Source: Sporosarcina sp. Marseille-Q4943 (lineage in GTDB: Bacteria; Bacillota; Bacilli; Bacillales_A; Planococcaceae). From it: DNA of 64,000 nt. Position numbers and translations under genes: made by a program. The stretch lies in contig NZ_CALSFT010000002.1 of NCBI RefSeq assembly GCF_943736995.1, positions 1,612,501-1,676,500 of the forward strand, read 5' to 3'. Position 1 is the first letter of the stretch, and each line of letters begins with the position of its first letter. This document shows positions 17,078 through 26,271 of the stretch, in pieces. The notes under the pieces were generated by a model that searched no databases, had not been told where the DNA came from, and saw nothing but the letters and a program-made list of their open reading frames with translations.

Positions 17078-18580
17078 ATGAATAAAGTGAGGATTGATCC
17101 ATTTATCTTTTGGGCATCACTAGCAGTCATTATTGCGGCAACAGTTTTGCTAGTTGTCAATCGATCAACTGCAGAGCCGTATTTGGATAATATGATGACT
17201 GCGATTACGTATAAGATGGATTGGGCGTTTCAGTTTTTGACAATTGGTTTGTTCATTCTACTGATCTGGTTAGCATTCAGCCGCTATGGAAAGATTACGC
17301 TAGGTGAAGGAAAGCCTGAGTTTTCAACATTCAGTTGGGGAACGATGCTGTTTACGGCAGGCATGGGGACTAGCATCATGTATTGGTCAATGCTCGAACC
17401 GATCTTTTACTTCACTGGGCCTCCATTCGGGATTGAAGCGGAAAGTAAAGAAGCTGCTGAATGGGCATTGACGTACGGCTTATTTCATTGGGGCATTTCC
17501 GCTTGGTCACTATATGCATTCCCGACAGTTGTCATCGCCTATTCTTATTTCATTAAAAAACGTCCTTCTTTGAAAATGAGCGTCGCTCTTAGCGGTGCAC
17601 TCGGTAAATATTCGGATGGCTGGTTAGGCAAACTGATTGATATTCTTGTCATTTGGAGTCTGGTCGGAGGTTTAGGTACATCGCTCGGTTTAGGAGTTCC
17701 AATGGTGTCTGCCGTAGTAGGTAGTATTTTAGGTATTGAACAAACCCTAACACTCGATGCCATCATCGTCATTTGTATAACGATTGTTTACTCGGCGAGC
17801 GCTTACTTGGGGCTTCATAAAGGAATCCGGAGATTGAGTGACATTAACGTCTATCTAGCATTGGCGCTAGCAATATTCGTATTCATCGCCGGACCGTCTT
17901 TATTCATATTGACGTACTTCACTAACAGCTTCGGCATGATGATCCAGAATTTCGCCATGATGAGCTTTTATACCGATCCCATCAGCCAAGGCGGTTTTCC
18001 ACAAGGTTGGACTGTATTCTACTGGGCTTGGTTCGCAGCGACAGCCCCTTTCATGGGACTTTTCGTCGCAAGGATTTCGAGAGGAAGAACAATCCGTCAA
18101 CTGATCACCCATATGCTGCTTTGGGGTTCTATCGGTGGCTGGATTTACTTCATGGTATTTGGCGGCTATACGATGAACTTGCAATTGCAAGATATCCTTC
18201 CCGTTAAAGACATCTTAACCGAAAGCGGAGGACCTGCATCAATCGTTGCCATCTTGATGTCATTGCCATTAAGCGCTATCGTCTTGCCGTTCTTTGTCAT
18301 ACTGGCGGTCATTTTCCTTTCAACATCGATGGACTCGGCAACGTATATTCTATCAGCCATCGCAACGAAGGAATTGGGGGAGGGGCAAGAGCCAGCACGA
18401 TGGCATCGGATGATTTGGGGAGCCGTTCTAGCAACAATTTCCATTTCGTTGCTGCTTATCGGCGGATTACGGGTCATCCAAACGTCCGCAGTCGTCGTCT
18501 CTGTTCCAATTTATATTTTCTATCTTCTGCTCGTCGTCTCTCTTTTAAGATGGCTGAAGCAAGACTTTCCAAAAGCGTAA
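17078..18580 (+). CDS. BCCT family betaine/carnitine/choline-type transporter
   Basis: A 500-residue secondary transporter with about 12 membrane helices, starting MNKVRIDPFIFWASLAVIIA. The BCCT aromatic signature region is visible as GMGTSIMYWSMLEP and YGLFHWGISAWSLYAFPT. The Gly-rich stretch VGGLGTSLGLGVPM, which is Na+/substrate associated in BetP-like proteins, follows. The segment STSMDSATYILS near residue 420 is also typical. GGGGTGGG precedes the ATG at 17078. It lacks the long charged C-terminal osmosensing tail of BetP. A hydrolase gene follows after 28 bases, suggesting uptake followed by cleavage of a quaternary-amine or related substrate. Confidence 0.9.
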   Translation: MNKVRIDPFIFWASLAVIIAATVLLVVNRSTAEPYLDNMMTAITYKMDWAFQFLTIGLFILLIWLAFSRYGKITLGEGKPEFSTFSWGTMLFTAGMGTSIMYWSMLEPIFYFTGPPFGIEAESKEAAEWALTYGLFHWGISAWSLYAFPTVVIAYSYFIKKRPSLKMSVALSGALGKYSDGWLGKLIDILVIWSLVGGLGTSLGLGVPMVSAVVGSILGIEQTLTLDAIIVICITIVYSASAYLGLHKGIRRLSDINVYLALALAIFVFIAGPSLFILTYFTNSFGMMIQNFAMMSFYTDPISQGGFPQGWTVFYWAWFAATAPFMGLFVARISRGRTIRQLITHMLLWGSIGGWIYFMVFGGYTMNLQLQDILPVKDILTESGGPASIVAILMSLPLSAIVLPFFVILAVIFLSTSMDSATYILSAIATKELGEGQEPARWHRMIWGAVLATISISLLLIGGLRVIQTSAVVVSVPIYIFYLLLVVSLLRWLKQDFPKA

Positions 18581-18608
18581 ACAGGATATTACTTAGGAGG
18601 TTTTCAAA

Positions 18609-20657
18609 ATGGTTTTCAACGTTCGTGAGACGAATCGGGTTGTTCGGACAGAGTTTCCGAGAAAAATTAAGGAAATGAATAATATTTGGATTCCGATGTC
18701 GGACGGCACGCGTCTTTCCGCCCGTATTTGGCTGCCCGAAGATGCAGTCCAAAACCCTGTCCCGGCGATTCTTGAATATATCCCGTACAGGAAAAATGAC
18801 TTTACTGCATTAAGGGATTCGCTTCGTCATCCCTATTTTGCTGGACATGGATATGCGAGCATTCGAGTTGATTTAAGGGGATCCGGCGATTCCGAAGGGA
18901 TTTTGTATGACGAATATTTAAAGCAGGAACAGGACGACGCATTGGAAGTGCTCACTTGGATTTCCGAACAGCCATGGTTTACCGGAGGCATCGGCATGAT
19001 CGGTAAATCATGGGGAGGTTTCAATGGTTTACAAGTGGCAGCGAGACGCCATCCATCATTAAAAGCGATCATCACACTTTGTTCAACAGATGACCGTTAT
19101 GCCGATGACGTACACTATAAAGGGGGAGCGATGCTTGCTTCGGATATGCTATGGTGGGCTTCCACAATGCTTGCCTATAATGCGCGTCCAGCTGATCCCG
19201 AAGTGGTCGGGGAGGCATGGCGTGATAATTGGCTGGAACGGTTGGAAAAGACGCCTCCTTTCGTTGAGGAATGGGTCAGACATCAGCACCGCGATGAGTA
19301 TTGGAAGCATGGTTCAGTCTGTGAGAATTACGAGGACATCGAAATTCCGGTATATGCGGTAGGTGGTTGGGCGGATGGCTATACGAACGCCATCCCTCGG
19401 TTATTGGAAGGTTTGAAAGGGCCGCGAAAAGGATTAATTGGTCCGTGGGCGCATGAATATCCGGAAATGGCAGTCCCGGGGCCGCAAATCGGGTTCCTTC
19501 AAGAGTGCTTGCGCTGGTGGGATCACTGGTTGAAAGGCATAGATACCGGCATTATGGAGGAACCGATGCTGAGAGCATGGATTCAAGAAAGTGTCCCTCC
19601 CCAAACCGATTATTTTGTTAGACCGGGCCATTGGGTGGCGGAGGAGCAGTGGCCTCCATCCGACCTCGTAACTAAACGTTACTATTTGGACGGTTCGGTA
19701 TTAAAAACAGAAATTACTGATGCAAATAAAATCAAAGTGGAAAGTGTTCAACAGCACGGTCTCCATGCTGGTGTATTCTGTCCGTTCGGCCAACCGGGCG
19801 ACTTGCCGGGAGACCAAAGGAACGAAAATGGCTACGCAGTCGTTTTTGACTCCGAACCAGTTGAGGAGCCTGTCCATATATTAGGGCACCCATCATTCAC
19901 TGTCGAACTTTCATCCGACAAACCGAATGCTTTACTATCGGTACGGTTAAATGATGTTGCACCAGATGGTTCATCCACCCGTGTGACGTGGGGGCTGTTG
20001 AACCTAACGCATCGGGATAGCCATGAGTTTCCTGAGCAGCTAGTGCCAGGTGAAAAATACAGCATCACTGTCGAGTTGAATGCAATCGGCCACAAATTGA
20101 AGAAAGGGCATCGCTGGCAATTGGCCATATCACCTACGTATTGGCCACATGCTTGGCCATCTCCTGAAGAAGCGACCTTGACTGTCTATCCTTCAGAGAA
20201 GACATTTTTGTCGCTGCCTATCAGGGAATCGAAAGCGGTTGACCTGGAACTGGAGCCTTTTAAACATCCAGAGACGGCACCAGTTCTGGAAAAAGACATT
20301 TTACGTGATGCAAATAGGACACGCGCCATTACACATGATGTCGTGTCAAACGTGTGGACGCTCGATGACTTTTCGGATGAAGGTGCCAGAAAACTACATG
20401 TCAATGGTGTTGAATACGGGAGTACGAACCGCAATATTTATTCAGTCAAAGAAGGTGAGCCCTTATCCGCGAAAGTACAATGTGATTGGACGTTGTCGCT
20501 CGGTAGGGGTGAATGGCAGACAAGCCTTGAAACGACGAGTGTCATGACGGCCGATGAAGAGAACTTCTATTTGATGAACAAATTGATCGCGTATGAGGGG
20601 GAAGAGGAAGTTTTCAATCGGACATGGGAAACTAAAGTTCCGAGAGAGTTTGTATAA
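18609..20657 (+). CDS. CocE/NonD family hydrolase (peptidase S15-like)
   Basis: A 682-residue serine hydrolase. An N-terminal alpha/beta-hydrolase domain (residues ~20-300) has the nucleophile motif GMIGKSWGGFNG. YIPYRKNDF and VDLRGSGDSEG are typical CocE/S15 motifs, and GPWAHEYPE probably holds the catalytic His. A C-terminal jelly-roll domain (X-Pro dipeptidyl-peptidase C-terminal type) runs from about 330 to 560, and roughly 120 further residues follow. AGGAGG lies before the ATG. No signal peptide, so the enzyme is cytoplasmic. Reactions in this family include ester, amide and X-Pro peptide cleavage; the substrate is unknown. Operon with the BCCT gene and probably under the TetR regulator. 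Confidence 0.85.
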   Translation: MVFNVRETNRVVRTEFPRKIKEMNNIWIPMSDGTRLSARIWLPEDAVQNPVPAILEYIPYRKNDFTALRDSLRHPYFAGHGYASIRVDLRGSGDSEGILYDEYLKQEQDDALEVLTWISEQPWFTGGIGMIGKSWGGFNGLQVAARRHPSLKAIITLCSTDDRYADDVHYKGGAMLASDMLWWASTMLAYNARPADPEVVGEAWRDNWLERLEKTPPFVEEWVRHQHRDEYWKHGSVCENYEDIEIPVYAVGGWADGYTNAIPRLLEGLKGPRKGLIGPWAHEYPEMAVPGPQIGFLQECLRWWDHWLKGIDTGIMEEPMLRAWIQESVPPQTDYFVRPGHWVAEEQWPPSDLVTKRYYLDGSVLKTEITDANKIKVESVQQHGLHAGVFCPFGQPGDLPGDQRNENGYAVVFDSEPVEEPVHILGHPSFTVELSSDKPNALLSVRLNDVAPDGSSTRVTWGLLNLTHRDSHEFPEQLVPGEKYSITVELNAIGHKLKKGHRWQLAISPTYWPHAWPSPEEATLTVYPSEKTFLSLPIRESKAVDLELEPFKHPETAPVLEKDILRDANRTRAITHDVVSNVWTLDDFSDEGARKLHVNGVEYGSTNRNIYSVKEGEPLSAKVQCDWTLSLGRGEWQTSLETTSVMTADEENFYLMNKLIAYEGEEEVFNRTWETKVPREFV

Positions 20658-20735
20658 GACAAAGATAGGGCAGGAAAGTGATCGGATATGGTCCCATTCC
20701 GCCTAAGTTTTATATGCGTCAACAAAATACTAAAT

Positions 20736-20771
20736 AGTCTCTCGTCCAAAATTAGGACGAGAGACTTTTTA
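20736..20771. terminator. Bidirectional terminator
   Basis: AGTCTCTCGTCC pairs perfectly with GGACGAGAGACT around AAAATTA and is followed by TTTTTATA. It serves the hydrolase gene and the convergent OsmC gene. Confidence 0.88.
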
Positions 20772-20779
20772 TATTGTTG

Positions 20780-21217
20780 TTATTTAATGCTCGGTTCCAC
20801 TTTCACTTCAACATTCCCTTGTAACGCTCTGCTGATCATACATGAGGTTTCCGCTTTCAACGCCAATCGCTCTACAACATTCCGCTTATCCGCCATACCT
20901 TCGGCTAAAACGATTTCCGGCTTATGTATGATCTTTTTATATGTAACAACGCCATTTGTAAAGTCCACCACGCCGATTGACTGCATCGTCAGGCTCTTCT
21001 TTTCCACTCCGCTTCTTTCCATCATCGCGGCAAGCGTGATGATATAACATGTTGCAGCTGCGCCGAGCAGCATTTCATCAGGATTCGTCCCAATGCCTGG
21101 CCCTTCCATTTCCGTAGGGATGGATACTTCCGTCTTCAAGTTCAAAGTTTCGATTGTCCCAATATCATTGCGTAATCCTGGCCAGTCCGCCTTAAGATAA
21201 AAACGATGTTCTGCCAT
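20780..21217 (-). CDS. OsmC family peroxiredoxin-like protein
   Basis: A 145-residue OsmC/Ohr-fold protein expected to reduce organic hydroperoxides with two redox Cys. The Cys residues are in GAAATCYIITLAAM (about residue 57) and AETSCMISRAL (about 124), the usual spacing. The conserved NPDEMLLGA segment precedes the first. The SACOL1771/YhfA-type start MAEHRFYLKADWPG suggests that subfamily. AAAGGGGATATG precedes the start. It is a single gene, divergent from the acetyltransferase. Confidence 0.88.
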   Translation of the reverse strand: MAEHRFYLKADWPGLRNDIGTIETLNLKTEVSIPTEMEGPGIGTNPDEMLLGAAATCYIITLAAMMERSGVEKKSLTMQSIGVVDFTNGVVTYKKIIHKPEIVLAEGMADKRNVVERLALKAETSCMISRALQGNVEVKVEPSIK

Positions 21218-21353
21218 TTACATATCCCCTTTCTACTGAATTTCATTATATATGATACGAAAAGACATTCCATCTCAAAGATTCCAATGGTAAAGTATAG
21301 AGATAAGTCATAATAGTTAGAGATGAAAATGAAGAGAATTGGTGGGATAGATA

Positions 21354-22139
21354 TTGAACAAACAAGATTTGTTATTACTTTTCGACAAAGAACTTCGTAA
21401 AAATTTGCATACACCGGGTTATCGTCGTGAAGTAACAGAACACGTAATCCGACATGTCTCATTGCATGGGGAGAGGGGATTCATTATTGACTCCCGAGTA
21501 AATGAGGAGAATGCAAGTGAAGTTATCCAGGAAGAAATGAACTATTTCAATCGACTAGGTGTAGGGTTTGAATGGAAAGTGTATAGCTATGACAGGCCGA
21601 ATGATTTGAAAGAGCTTCTCGGGCAGGCCGGATTCACTATTGAACCTCAAGAATCTCTTATGGTTATGGATATTAATGATGCGCATTCATTACGTCATCG
21701 GAAACAACAGACATATGTAAACGAAATAGTTGATCAGAAAGGAATCAGGGAGATGATATCGTTAATAGACATCATTTGGGAAGATTCTCATGAGGAGTTA
21801 GGGAACCGATTATGGAGAGACAAGCAGAATGACCCAGATTCTCTGTATCTGTATGGAATATATGATGATGATCGACTCGTCAGTGCGGCATGGATTTGTT
21901 TTGAGAAGAATTCTTCATTCGCAAGTTTATGGGGTGGTTCCACTTTACCGGAATATAGAGGCAAAGGATTTTATACATCACTGTTATCTGTACGAGCTAA
22001 TAAAGCAAAAGAAAAGGGATATCAATTTCTAACTGTTGATGCAAGTCCGATGAGCAAGCCAATATTAGAGAAACATGGATTCTACTGCCTTGCCTACTCT
22101 TACGGCTGTCAATCACCGGAACTAAGCAGAAACCATTAA
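21354..22139 (+). CDS. GNAT family N-acetyltransferase
   Basis: A 261-residue protein with an N-terminal region (1-120) of unclear fold and a C-terminal GNAT domain. The acetyl-CoA-binding A motif is GGSTLPEYRGKGFYTSLL, and VDASPMSKPILEKHGF is the B motif. It starts at TTG (21354) after GGTGGGAT; no in-frame ATG lies near. The acceptor is unknown. A terminator follows. Confidence 0.83.
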   Translation: MNKQDLLLLFDKELRKNLHTPGYRREVTEHVIRHVSLHGERGFIIDSRVNEENASEVIQEEMNYFNRLGVGFEWKVYSYDRPNDLKELLGQAGFTIEPQESLMVMDINDAHSLRHRKQQTYVNEIVDQKGIREMISLIDIIWEDSHEELGNRLWRDKQNDPDSLYLYGIYDDDRLVSAAWICFEKNSSFASLWGGSTLPEYRGKGFYTSLLSVRANKAKEKGYQFLTVDASPMSKPILEKHGFYCLAYSYGCQSPELSRNH

Positions 22140-22142
22140 GAG

Positions 22143-22180
22143 GATAGAAAAGAGCCCTGGCTATGGGCTCTTTTCTATCC
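22143..22180. terminator. Terminator between the GNAT and MFS genes
   Basis: AGAGCCC (22151-22157) pairs with GGGCTCT (22165-22171), flanked by GAAA and TTTTC runs that extend the stem. It is suited to stop the two convergent transcripts. Confidence 0.8.
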
Positions 22181-22196
22181 ATTCATATATTGAAAG

Positions 22197-23411
22197 CTAA
22201 ATGACCAATTTGGATTTTCTAGTGAATTTGAGATAGACGATAAGAAACAATCCAGCACTCAAAAATCGCAGCGCAGAATTCATGTACATAGCAATTTCAA
22301 CACCCCACTGCTCAAGCAGCCAGATGCCGATTTGAGGCGCTGCAAAGGCGATGACCGACAACAAAACATTATAGGTTGTTATGCAATATGTCCTCACATG
22401 ATCAGGAGACTGTTCCAACAGCAAGTTGAATAGCAATAACACGACGCCTGCCAGGAAAAATCCCGATGAAGTCTGGACAATTGCGATATAATACAAATTT
22501 GTCGAAAGGACCGTTAGAAACGGAGTCGTCGCCATCCCGACCGCAGCCCATACAAATACCAATGTGTTCGACCTTTTTTCCGCCCATTTCTTCCAAAGGG
22601 GGAAGGAGAGGAATTGCGCCAGCATGTTCCCGGCAGCGAACATACTGACCCAGAAAATAGTCACACCGACATATCGGACATGATAAATATTGAAAATTCC
22701 CCACGCCATCTGCCAGGCAAAATTAAATAAAAGCGCAGCAATGAGGAAAGAGACGTAATTTCTATGCTTGAAAATTGACCAATCCATCGTTTTCTTCTTC
22801 ACTGAAGATCCATCATTTTTTACTGGCTCTTCTTCATGCTTCATTAATAAGTATACTTCGAGCATGCCGAAACAAAAAGCGAACCCAAACAATAATTGGT
22901 AGGCTGTCACGCTAGCGGATGCATCCTTCATTAAAATCCCTATTATAAGAGTTGAGATTAGCCCTACAATCGTCAACAATCTGTTCCGGTCACTGAAAAA
23001 TGCACCGCGCCTTGATTCCTCTACGAGATCGCTAATGAAAGTTTGCCATCCAATATTGGCAACTGTATTCGGCAAACTCATAATAGCAATAACGACTAAA
23101 AAGATCCATGCATGCATCGATGGGGAAGGCAAGTAGACGATACTGATAATGAATAGGAACATGAGCCTTGCCAGTAAGACCGAAAGCGCCACGAGCTTTT
23201 TCTGTGCTTGTGATCTATTCAATAAAATTGCAGCAGGTATCGTCATAATCAGTGCCATTAGTGGCGGCAGCGAACTGATCAAGCCGACTTGGTAATTGGT
23301 CGCGCTAAGCATAGTTATTGCGAAAATCGGGAAAAAGTTGTTTGAAAAATTTAGTACGATGGTCGATGCCATCCCGTGGTAAATGCTGATCTTCTCATTA
23401 TATGTTCGCAT
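22197..23411 (-). CDS. MFS transporter
   Basis: A 404-residue major facilitator protein with about 12 membrane helices. The loop between helices 2 and 3 reads AILLNRSQAQKKLVAL, and the central cytoplasmic loop is charged (KHEEEPVKNDGSSVKKKT). It resembles Bacillales MFS proteins annotated only as general transporters. No substrate motif was recognised. It is monocistronic, with the terminator shared with the GNAT gene. Confidence 0.82.
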   Translation of the reverse strand: MRTYNEKISIYHGMASTIVLNFSNNFFPIFAITMLSATNYQVGLISSLPPLMALIMTIPAAILLNRSQAQKKLVALSVLLARLMFLFIISIVYLPSPSMHAWIFLVVIAIMSLPNTVANIGWQTFISDLVEESRRGAFFSDRNRLLTIVGLISTLIIGILMKDASASVTAYQLLFGFAFCFGMLEVYLLMKHEEEPVKNDGSSVKKKTMDWSIFKHRNYVSFLIAALLFNFAWQMAWGIFNIYHVRYVGVTIFWVSMFAAGNMLAQFLSFPLWKKWAEKRSNTLVFVWAAVGMATTPFLTVLSTNLYYIAIVQTSSGFFLAGVVLLLFNLLLEQSPDHVRTYCITTYNVLLSVIAFAAPQIGIWLLEQWGVEIAMYMNSALRFLSAGLFLIVYLKFTRKSKLVI

Positions 23412-23592
23412 AATCTCTCCACATTTCTATTCATTTGAACAACATACTAATCTGAATTATATACTTCGCTATACGAAATACAAGACTCTATTTATAAACA
23501 CCATAAAAAATCATAGTAAATGATACCGCGGCATAGTAATTAAGGTATTCCGTTTTTTATTGATAAATCTTCTCAAGTGAAGTAAGATATAT

Positions 23593-23609
23593 TTGAGAAT
23601 GTTTCTCAA
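23593..23609. promoter_or_regulatory. Operator-like palindrome
   Basis: TTGAGAA-TGT-TTCTCAA is a perfect 7-3-7 inverted repeat lying 20 bases before the start codon of the small membrane protein. Its size and place suit a dimeric repressor site; the regulator is not known. Confidence 0.4.
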
Positions 23610-23628
23610 TTATTGAAAGGTGGAGAGG

Positions 23629-23817
23629 ATGAATTTCATGCTTCGCATTATCATTTTGGCGCTGTTGACAGGTTCTGTCGTCAGCATTTCAGCAATATCC
23701 TTCGTAAAAGGATTTGACATGGAAGGGGCATTGATCGGACTCACTTCCCTCATCTTCTTATTTGGAATTGCTTCCTTCTTCTATACTGAATATAAAAAAC
23801 AGACAATCAGTTCATAA
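23629..23817 (+). CDS. Small membrane protein of unknown function
   Basis: This 62-residue protein has two predicted membrane helices (about 4-25 and 34-53) and ends in a basic EYKKQTISS tail. GAAAGGTGG lies 6 bases before the ATG at 23629. The coding frame is closed by a good terminator and preceded by a palindrome, so the gene looks real. It resembles the many short two-helix Bacillales proteins annotated only as hypothetical. Confidence 0.65.
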   Translation: MNFMLRIIILALLTGSVVSISAISFVKGFDMEGALIGLTSLIFLFGIASFFYTEYKKQTISS

Positions 23818-23842
23818 ACGCCAGTCCTACTGGTGTTTTTTT
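23817..23842 (+). terminator. Intrinsic terminator
   Basis: ACGCCAG (818-824 of the 23 kb block) pairs with CTGGTGT using one G-T pair. The loop is TCCTA, and seven T residues follow. Confidence 0.8.
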
Positions 23843-23919
23843 AATGGTCAATGAAGGAAATTTTTATATCAATGAAGTATAATCAAATAGCTATTGTGAT
23901 CTGTTATAAGGAGGTACTT

Positions 23920-24789
23920 ATGTTTTTTATTGAACTAAAACGAATCTTAGTCGTCATATTCGGCTCTTTACTAATGGCGATTTCATTGAACTTTTTCTTG
24001 ATTAATGCGAATGTATATGCAAGTGGATTTGCTGGGGCTTCACAATTAGTTTCGAGCATCTTGCACGATCAACTGGGCATCTCGATCAGCACCGGTATTC
24101 TACTGTTTCTATTCAACATTCCGGTAATCATTTTAGGGTGGTACAAGGTTGGAAGAGGATTTACAATTTACAGTATCGTTTCAGTTGTTTTTACGACAAT
24201 TTTTCTTGAGGTTTTGCCCGTTTTATCCCTTTCCAATGATATTATCTTGAATGCTGTTTTCGGTGGAGTGATTGCAGGTGTAGGTGTCGGAATATCTTTG
24301 AAGCTCGGAGCATCGACAGGCGGAATGGATATTGTAGCGATGGTCTTGTCTCGACTGCAGGATAAACCGATTGGAACTTATTTTTTGTTGCTGAATGGAA
24401 TTATCATTGTTCTTGCAGGCGTATTATATGAGCCTGAAAATGCGTTATATACGATGGTTGCGCTCTATGTGACAACTTCAGTCATCGACATGATTCATAC
24501 CCGTCATGAGAAAGTGACGGCAATGATCATCACGCATAAGGCTGATGAGATGCAAGAGGCGATTCACCAGAAAATGGTTCGTGGCATCACAATAGTTCCT
24601 GCCAAAGGCGCTTATTCAAAAGAAGAGAAAAGCATGCTCTATTTGGTCATCACGAGGTATGAATTATATGACCTAGAGAAAATCATTGACGAAGTCGATC
24701 CACAAGCTTTCACAAATATCGTTCAAACGGTCGGTATTTTTGGTTTCTTCAGGAGGGAAGACGAGCTCCCAGAACGACCAACAAAATAA
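23920..24789 (+). CDS. YitT family membrane protein (DUF161/DUF2179)
   Basis: A 289-residue protein with five or six membrane helices in the first ~200 residues (NANVYASGFAGASQL and GASTGGMDIVAM are the family's conserved Gly-rich segments). A soluble C-terminal DUF2179 domain spans about 215-280 (RGITIVPAKGAYS). The ATG at 23920 has TAAGGAGG 7 bases upstream; an upstream in-frame ATG (23851) lacks one. Function in the family is unknown. It is a single gene between two terminators. Confidence 0.85.
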   Translation: MFFIELKRILVVIFGSLLMAISLNFFLINANVYASGFAGASQLVSSILHDQLGISISTGILLFLFNIPVIILGWYKVGRGFTIYSIVSVVFTTIFLEVLPVLSLSNDIILNAVFGGVIAGVGVGISLKLGASTGGMDIVAMVLSRLQDKPIGTYFLLLNGIIIVLAGVLYEPENALYTMVALYVTTSVIDMIHTRHEKVTAMIITHKADEMQEAIHQKMVRGITIVPAKGAYSKEEKSMLYLVITRYELYDLEKIIDEVDPQAFTNIVQTVGIFGFFRREDELPERPTK

Positions 24790-24830
24790 AACGAGGTATC
24801 CCTGTAATATCGGGATACCTCGTTTTATTT
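24787..24830. terminator. Bidirectional terminator
   Basis: ACGAGGTATCCC pairs perfectly with GGGATACCTCGT, with A and T runs on either side. It ends the YitT gene and the convergent LCP gene, whose stop codon lies inside the T run. Confidence 0.9.
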
Positions 24831-25808
24831 TGTTCCACTATCATTTGTGTCGACTATTTCGGTTGTACCTTCCAAGAATTTATTCAATTCCGCTATATTC
24901 TTATCAAAGTCAATTTCAAGGACTTCACCAATAGTAACCCTTTCAGGGCTGTAAGAGTTGTCAACTGGGATTCGAAGTGTATCAATTTTTTCGGATTTAT
25001 TGTCCAAAATTCCTTTGCCGATGGAAAGCATCGTCATCTTGTCCAGGTTCGTGTCGATATAGGCGTCTGCAGCACCTAATAGCTTCGGTAGATTCATAAG
25101 GCTATGAACGCCCACTGCCTCTTCCTTCAGTTTTGAAAGCACTTCCTGCTGTCGTGCTACACGGCCAAAGTCGTTTTGGCTATCGTGCCGGAAACGGACA
25201 TAACCTAATAGTTGTTCACCTTGCAGCCTTTGCACTCCGGGATGTAACGTCATGTATATTCCATGTGACATCGTATAGGGGATGTCGACTTCGATGCCCT
25301 CTGGTGCGATAATATCTGCAATTTTAGGGAAGCCTTTGAAATCTACCATCGCATAATAATGCACATCCAAGTTGAAATTTTCCTTAATCGTCTGGCGTAC
25401 TAGTTCAGGTCCGCCGAGTGAGTATGCAGAATTCATTCTTTGCATGCCGTATCCAGGAATATCAACATACGTATCACGCATAATCGATATGAGTTTCACC
25501 TTTTCGGTTTTTTGATTGTAATTAGCAATCATCAATGTATCCGAACGGCCTTCTTCATCTTTACGTGCATCGGAGCCAAGCAACATAATGTTAATTTCCC
25601 CAAATTGCGGTTCCGGTCCGTCGAAAATACCAAAATCCTCGTTTTGCTCCTTAAGTGTACCGTTTTCAGACAATGCTAATCCTTGATTATATTGATATAT
25701 CCAGAAACAAGCTCCTAATCCAAGCAAGACTATGGCAATACTAATTATAAATCTGAATTTCTTTTTCTTCTTCTTCTTTCGGATATCTATTCTATTCAAA
25801 TGGTTCAC
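24825..25808 (-). CDS. LytR-CpsA-Psr (LCP) family cell-wall glycopolymer transferase
   Basis: A 327-residue type II membrane protein. A very basic cytoplasmic start (KKKKKKKF) precedes one membrane helix (about 18-40). The extracellular LCP domain shows LLGSDAR, GRSDTLMIA, SIMRDTYVDIPG and YVRFRHDSQNDFGRVARQQ, whose Arg and Asp residues bind the polyprenyl pyrophosphate. The family attaches wall teichoic acid or other glycopolymers to peptidoglycan (TagTUV in B. subtilis). It is a single gene with a terminator. Confidence 0.9.
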   Translation of the reverse strand: MNHLNRIDIRKKKKKKKFRFIISIAIVLLGLGACFWIYQYNQGLALSENGTLKEQNEDFGIFDGPEPQFGEINIMLLGSDARKDEEGRSDTLMIANYNQKTEKVKLISIMRDTYVDIPGYGMQRMNSAYSLGGPELVRQTIKENFNLDVHYYAMVDFKGFPKIADIIAPEGIEVDIPYTMSHGIYMTLHPGVQRLQGEQLLGYVRFRHDSQNDFGRVARQQEVLSKLKEEAVGVHSLMNLPKLLGAADAYIDTNLDKMTMLSIGKGILDNKSEKIDTLRIPVDNSYSPERVTIGEVLEIDFDKNIAELNKFLEGTTEIVDTNDSGTK

Positions 25809-26094
25809 CGCCTAATTATAAGAATCTATAATGATTGTTTAGCACGCGTATCATATCACCTATTGAACTGTCGGGCAAGGGACATTTCCACTACATATAG
25901 ACGTCGTACAAGGTAAAAGGTTTTCATTTTATAAAAAATAAAATTTCCAATTTTTACATATATGTTTCTTTACCCTCGCTTGGCTGCTTGTATTCCACTG
26001 CTACTTTGTATATTTACCGATTGAAGTCGCATGAATTGACTCCGAGTCCTATTATATTTATACTAAACACTATAAAATTATATTCAACTTCCAT

Positions 26095-26250
26095 AAAGGG
26101 GAGTAGCTATACAACAAAGTCGTCAATACGGGGCTGGTGCCCTCGGCTTTGTTGGCAACAACAAGTTGTTTGCGAGACCTTGCCGATTATTTGGTGAGGT
26201 CTATTTTTGAGGCGATATGACCAATAATTGGTTATATCGTTTTTTTATTT
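26095..26250 (+). promoter_or_regulatory. Manganese riboswitch (yybP-ykoY) with tandem terminators
   Basis: The 5' motif AAAGGGGAGTAGCTAT, then GTCAATACGGGG, CCCTCGGCTTTGTTGGC and GCGAGACCTTGCC follow the yybP-ykoY consensus in order. The last segment starts the expression-platform hairpin AGACCTTGCC...GGTGAGGTCT ending in ATTTTT (about 26176-26207). A second hairpin, CGATATGACC AATAA TTGGTTATATCG plus TTTTTTT (about 26213-26250), follows at once. Mn2+ binding should prevent termination and allow the downstream kinase gene to be read. Assignment is by recalled consensus. Confidence 0.8.
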
Positions 26251-26271
26251 TTCATTACTGGAGGACGGATT

